Below, piece by piece: positions 5,630-5,769 of a DNA stretch of 5,769 bases (the stretch's first letter is position 1; each line of letters opens with the position of its first letter). Under the pieces are notes generated by a model, which searched no databases, had not been told where the DNA came from, and saw only the letters and a program-made list of their open reading frames with translations. The stretch lies in the NCBI GenBank assembly GCA_051646285.1, contig JBOFCU010000198.1, positions 1-5,769 on the forward strand. The letters run 5' to 3'. The translations under genes and the position numbers were made by a program. The stretch is from Terrirubrum sp051646285 (GTDB taxonomy: Bacteria > Pseudomonadota > Alphaproteobacteria > Rhizobiales > Beijerinckiaceae).

Positions 5630-5769
5630 CCGCCGGCGAACGGCATCGTCGCTGCTGCGCGTCCGTTGATACTGGAAGGCTGTTCGATCAACGCCGATCA
5701 GCCTGCAGGCCCGCCGTTGTGTGTAACCGTGATCCTCGATCACATGCTTCACCACAGCAAAGCGGGCCG
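5621..5769 (-). pseudogene. IS3-family transposase OrfB, N-terminal fragment
   Basis: Read on the minus strand from the right edge, 48 codons give ARFAVVKHVIEDHGYTQRRA, then CRLIGVDRTAFQYQRTRSSD and DAVRRRLR before a stop at 5621-5623. This matches the start of OrfB from IS3-family elements (IS407-like group): the helix-turn-helix-like RRACRLIGVDRT region that precedes the integrase-like DDE core. Intact OrfB would continue with a segment ending in FGYRRL and then about 200 more residues with the catalytic acids. None of that is here: the frame ends and the sequence passes into the spike gene. The fragment is therefore truncated at its 3' end, and the rest of the element, including OrfA, would lie right of the window. 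The bases 5601-5614 on the plus strand (ACGAAGGGAGGAAT) resemble a ribosome site and may be IS-derived too. Confidence 0.75.

Larger units (their letters stand above)
2087..5769 (+). mobile_element. Left part of a tRNA-Ser-linked integrated element (prophage remnant or island)
   Basis: An integrase sits next to the 3' end of tRNA-Ser and is followed by phage spike-type genes and an IS3 transposase fragment. This is the normal order for an element inserted by site-specific recombination into a tRNA gene. The left boundary should be the tRNA 3' end. No second copy of the tRNA 3' sequence is seen inside the window, so the right boundary lies beyond it or was lost. No replication, lysis, capsid or tail-assembly genes are visible here. 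Confidence 0.6.

Overview
The window reads as chromosomal DNA from an alphaproteobacterium, most likely a sphingomonad (Sphingomonadales). The reasons are the GC-rich coding style, an RlmB with a long Gly/Arg-rich N-terminal tail, a small exported glycine-rich protein typical of that group, an integrase with a DUF6538-like N-terminus, and a spike-base protein of the type first seen in the Rhodobacter capsulatus gene transfer agent. The order is an inference; the class is well supported.

Left part (1-2086), host backbone: the 5' two thirds of rlmB (minus strand, running off the left edge), then a small secreted protein also on the minus strand, about 250 bases without a gene, tRNA-Thr(UGU), a 97-residue protein of unknown function, a strong hairpin that may terminate it, and tRNA-Ser(GGA). 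All are intact apart from rlmB, which the window edge cuts.

Right part (2087-5769), an integrated element: a tyrosine recombinase gene starts about 120 bases beyond the 3' end of tRNA-Ser and points away from it, the usual layout of a prophage or island inserted into a tRNA gene. It is followed by a 344-base gap holding a striking imperfect inverted repeat (arms of 39 and 51 bases around a 110-base centre) built on an iterated 12-base unit. Next come two translationally coupled phage-type genes: an 89-residue spike-base protein and a 496-residue spike or fibre protein with an SGNH-hydrolase-like domain whose nucleophile serine position is glycine. The second gene ends at the junction with the N-terminal part of an IS3-family transposase OrfB on the opposite strand, so the element looks rearranged there.

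Taken together, the right part is an integrase plus an isolated virion-spike module with no other phage genes visible. It could be a decayed prophage, or an accessory adhesion locus comparable with the head-spike genes that sit apart from the main gene-transfer-agent cluster in R. capsulatus. The least explained sequence is the inverted repeat between the integrase and the spike pair. The second att site and the right part of the element lie outside this window or were lost.
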